Assembly: GCA_031418035.1 (NCBI GenBank)
Contig: JANOWU010000158.1
Coordinates: 1 to 35,367, forward strand
Length of the DNA: 35,367 nucleotides
From: JANOYY01 sp031418035
GTDB taxonomy: Bacteria > Actinomycetota > Acidimicrobiia > Acidimicrobiales > JANYDT01
Reading direction: 5' to 3'
The position numbers and the translations under genes are program-made. Under the pieces are notes generated by a model that made no database searches, was not told the DNA's origin, and was given only the letters and a program-made list of their open reading frames with translations. Below are positions 33,613 to 35,367 of this stretch, in pieces. Each line of letters begins with the position of its first letter. Position 1 is the first letter of the stretch.

Positions 33613-35016
33613 ATGAGTGATTTGAGTGTTGCTTATCGTGATGTTGCTCCTGCTGATGTTGCTCGTGTCATGGACTCTCCGGAGTCGTTGGCTGCAGTGG
33701 CGTCGGAGCGCTTAGAAGCAGAGATATCGACGCTTGCTGCGCATCTGACGGCGGCGATGTGTCGATGGTTGCTGCTGGTTGGTGAGTATGACCGTCGCCG
33801 CGCCTTTGAACAGTGGGAATGCATCACGATGGCCCAGTGGCTCAATGTCCATGTCGGCATCAGTATCGGCACGGCACGTCAACATGTTGCGGTTGCCCGA
33901 AAGCTCGCTGAACTCTCTGCGATTCGCGATGCGTTTGGTCGTGGTGATGTGTCGTTTTCACGCGTGCGGGCGATTTGTCGTGTCGCGACACCAACCACTG
34001 AGCTTCAATGGCTGGACCTGGCCCGCAACGCCACAGGGTCGCAGATCGAACGGATCGTGCACGACACCATCCGCGTTGAGCGAGTCACGGCAATGGGCCA
34101 CGATGAGCGGGTGACGTCTCGCCGAGAGCTGTCATGGTGGATCGATGATGACGGGATGTACCACGTAAGCGGTGTGTTGCCGCCAGAGATCGGTGCGTTG
34201 ATGGCCAAACTGGTCAAGACCCATACCGACAAGACTTCAACCGACGCCCATAAGGATCGCGATGCTGATGGTTTCGCGCAGCGTTGTGTCGATGGATTCG
34301 GCCGGGTACTCGCCCGTGCCGCCCAGCAACTCGACACGGACCCCGGCCCTGGGTGTTGCGCAACGCACGATGATCAAGCGGCGCGAACGGAAGCGCCGTT
34401 GGCGCCAGTGTTGACGGTTGTGCACCGATACCCCGACGGGTCGAGCCGGCTCGAAGACGGCCCACCACTGTCGCCCGCCTCCGCTGACCGGCTCGGCGCG
34501 GTTGCGGACGAGATCGTGGCAACGCACCGCGGGGAGGAGATTCGCTATGGGCGTCGACGCAAGAAGCGATTGCGGGCGCCGTCGAAACCGATGCGCCGAT
34601 TCCTGCAGGAACGCGATCGATGCTGTCAGTTTCCGGGGTGTGGGCAACGCAAGAACTTGCACGCTCATCATGTGAAGTTCTACGGCAAGGATGGTGAAAC
34701 GATCGGCTCGAACCTGGTGTTGTTGTGTCCTCGCCACCACGGAGCGATCCATCACCGTGGTTGGTCTATCTCGGGCAACCCGAACGACGGCTCGATCGTG
34801 TTTCACAACGCACAGGGGTTGCCGACACCCGCGTCGGCTGCTGTTGTCGGTGATCCTGAGCACATCATCGCCGTCAATCACGCCAATGAGGTTGTCCCCG
34901 GGCCCGACACGATCAGGCCGCAAGGTCGCGGTGAGCGCTACGACCACGAGCTCGCCATCTGGATCACGACCAACTTTCTGACACCCCGCAAGCCCGACGT
35001 CTCCGCGGAAACGTGA
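33613..35016 (+). CDS. DUF222/HNH endonuclease, 13E12 family, full length
   Basis: 467 residues. The DUF222 domain occupies roughly residues 30-300 (MCRWLLLVGEYDRRRAFEQWECITMAQWLNVHVGIS, RQHVAVARKLAELSAIRDAFGRG, FSRVRAICRVATP). The HNH nuclease domain follows near 337-380: CQFPGCGQRKNLHAHHVKFYG with NLVLLCPRHHGAIHHRGW, where two Cys pairs would hold zinc and HH is catalytic. ATG 33613 is preferred because the upstream frame lacks conserved sequence and overlaps the previous stop region. The last codons (TPRKPDVSAET) and the TGA are made of the 33-36 bp repeat that continues downstream. Function is uncertain: genes of this family are abundant in actinobacteria, and some copies serve as phage integration sites. 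Confidence 0.9.
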   Translation: MSDLSVAYRDVAPADVARVMDSPESLAAVASERLEAEISTLAAHLTAAMCRWLLLVGEYDRRRAFEQWECITMAQWLNVHVGISIGTARQHVAVARKLAELSAIRDAFGRGDVSFSRVRAICRVATPTTELQWLDLARNATGSQIERIVHDTIRVERVTAMGHDERVTSRRELSWWIDDDGMYHVSGVLPPEIGALMAKLVKTHTDKTSTDAHKDRDADGFAQRCVDGFGRVLARAAQQLDTDPGPGCCATHDDQAARTEAPLAPVLTVVHRYPDGSSRLEDGPPLSPASADRLGAVADEIVATHRGEEIRYGRRRKKRLRAPSKPMRRFLQERDRCCQFPGCGQRKNLHAHHVKFYGKDGETIGSNLVLLCPRHHGAIHHRGWSISGNPNDGSIVFHNAQGLPTPASAAVVGDPEHIIAVNHANEVVPGPDTIRPQGRGERYDHELAIWITTNFLTPRKPDVSAET

Positions 35017-35367
35017 CACCCCGCAAGCCCTGCGTCTCCGCGGAAACGTGACACCTCGCAGGCCCGGCGTCTCCGCGGAAACGTGCATCGGTGACCAACG
35101 CATCTCCGCGGAAACCTGGCTCGAGACAAACCGGCATCTCCGCGGAAACGTGGCTCGAGACAAACCCGGCATCTCCGCGGGAACGTGACGTCGCTGACCC
35201 GGGCATCTCCGCGGAAACCTGGCTCGACACAAACCGGGCATCTCCGCGGAAACGTGACCCACCACAAACCAGCGAGTCTCCGCGGAAACGTGACCCACCA
35301 CAAACCAGCGCGTCTCCGCGGAAAGGTGGCATCGCAACCCAGTGCGTCTCCGCGGAAACGTGGCTCG
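34981..35367. repeat. Array of a 16-bp core repeated every 33-36 bp
   Basis: Core TCTCCGCGGAAACGTG, containing the palindrome TCCGCGGA. Copies start at 35000, 35035, 35070, 35103, 35137, 35172, 35206, 35241, 35277, 35313 and 35347, and the array runs off the window. Variants: CCTG ending in copies 4 and 7, one A to G in copy 6, GGTG in copy 10. The 17-20 bp between cores fall into related families (ACACCCCGCAAGCCC-like, GCTCGAGACAAACCG-like, ACCCACCACAAACCAG-like), so whole units were duplicated. The period is not a multiple of three, and open frames through it are an artefact. No gene is visible in 35017-35367. Confidence 0.9.

Noticed and set aside
34237..35337. Long minus-strand open frame with VSAE / FPRR / RFRG repeats
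   Set aside because: It is the 33-36 bp repeat array read through in shifting frames, antisense to the HNH gene. The period is not a multiple of three and the protein has no consistent repeat.
34981..35367. CRISPR array
   Set aside because: The cores are only 16 bp, the intervening sequences are related to one another, and no cas gene is present.

Overview
The window looks like a chromosomal segment of a high-GC actinobacterium. My inference is an Acidimicrobiia / Ilumatobacter-like lineage. It rests on an F420-type luciferase-family oxidoreductase, an inositol-phosphate synthase, a Ski2-like helicase with the actinobacterial DUF3516-type tail, a CopC-CopD fusion, two HNH nucleases of the DUF222/13E12 family, and repeated TANNNT boxes 6-8 nt before start codons (leaderless transcription). 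No rRNA, tRNA or other taxonomic marker is visible.

Bases 1-21142 are ordinary chromosome. On the minus strand, in transcription order, come lysR, a secreted Cys-motif repeat protein, an ABC ATPase, its membrane permease and pgi. lysR is divergent from ino1. Then follow an agmatine-deiminase-family gene and copCD (minus), the helicase (plus), a small DUF2721 membrane protein (minus) and a histidine phosphatase (plus). A minus-strand cluster encodes an MBL-fold alkylsulfatase-like hydrolase, an F420 LLM oxidoreductase and a Baeyer-Villiger-type monooxygenase. It is divergent from a sensor kinase/response regulator pair, and seven copies of a 13-14 bp repeat lie between them. A short-chain dehydrogenase closes this part.

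Bases 21143-31067 are accessory DNA. A 5'-truncated DUF222/HNH gene abuts an IS3-family element (25-bp inverted repeats at 22219-22243 and 23552-23576). The transposase OrfB of this element carries two frameshifts. On the other side of the IS is the 3' remnant of an XRE-type regulator, also frameshifted. No target duplication flanks the IS, so it marks a rearrangement junction. Next comes the most interesting locus, a secreted LamG/YD-repeat/Rhs giant protein of about 1832 residues. It is followed, 1 nt after its stop, by a small cytoplasmic protein (candidate immunity), then by an orphan Rhs C-terminal cassette with a different tip, then by a 4-TM protein whose start overlaps the cassette stop. 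A 20-bp identical sequence in the main gene and the orphan cassette would let recombination swap tips in frame.

Bases 31150-35367 hold a PEP-mutase/isocitrate-lyase family enzyme, a sirtuin, a conserved protein of unknown function and a full-length DUF222/HNH nuclease. The last codons and stop of this nuclease lie inside an array of at least 11 copies of a 16-bp core repeated every 33-36 bp, which continues past the window edge. The array is not CRISPR; its role is unknown.
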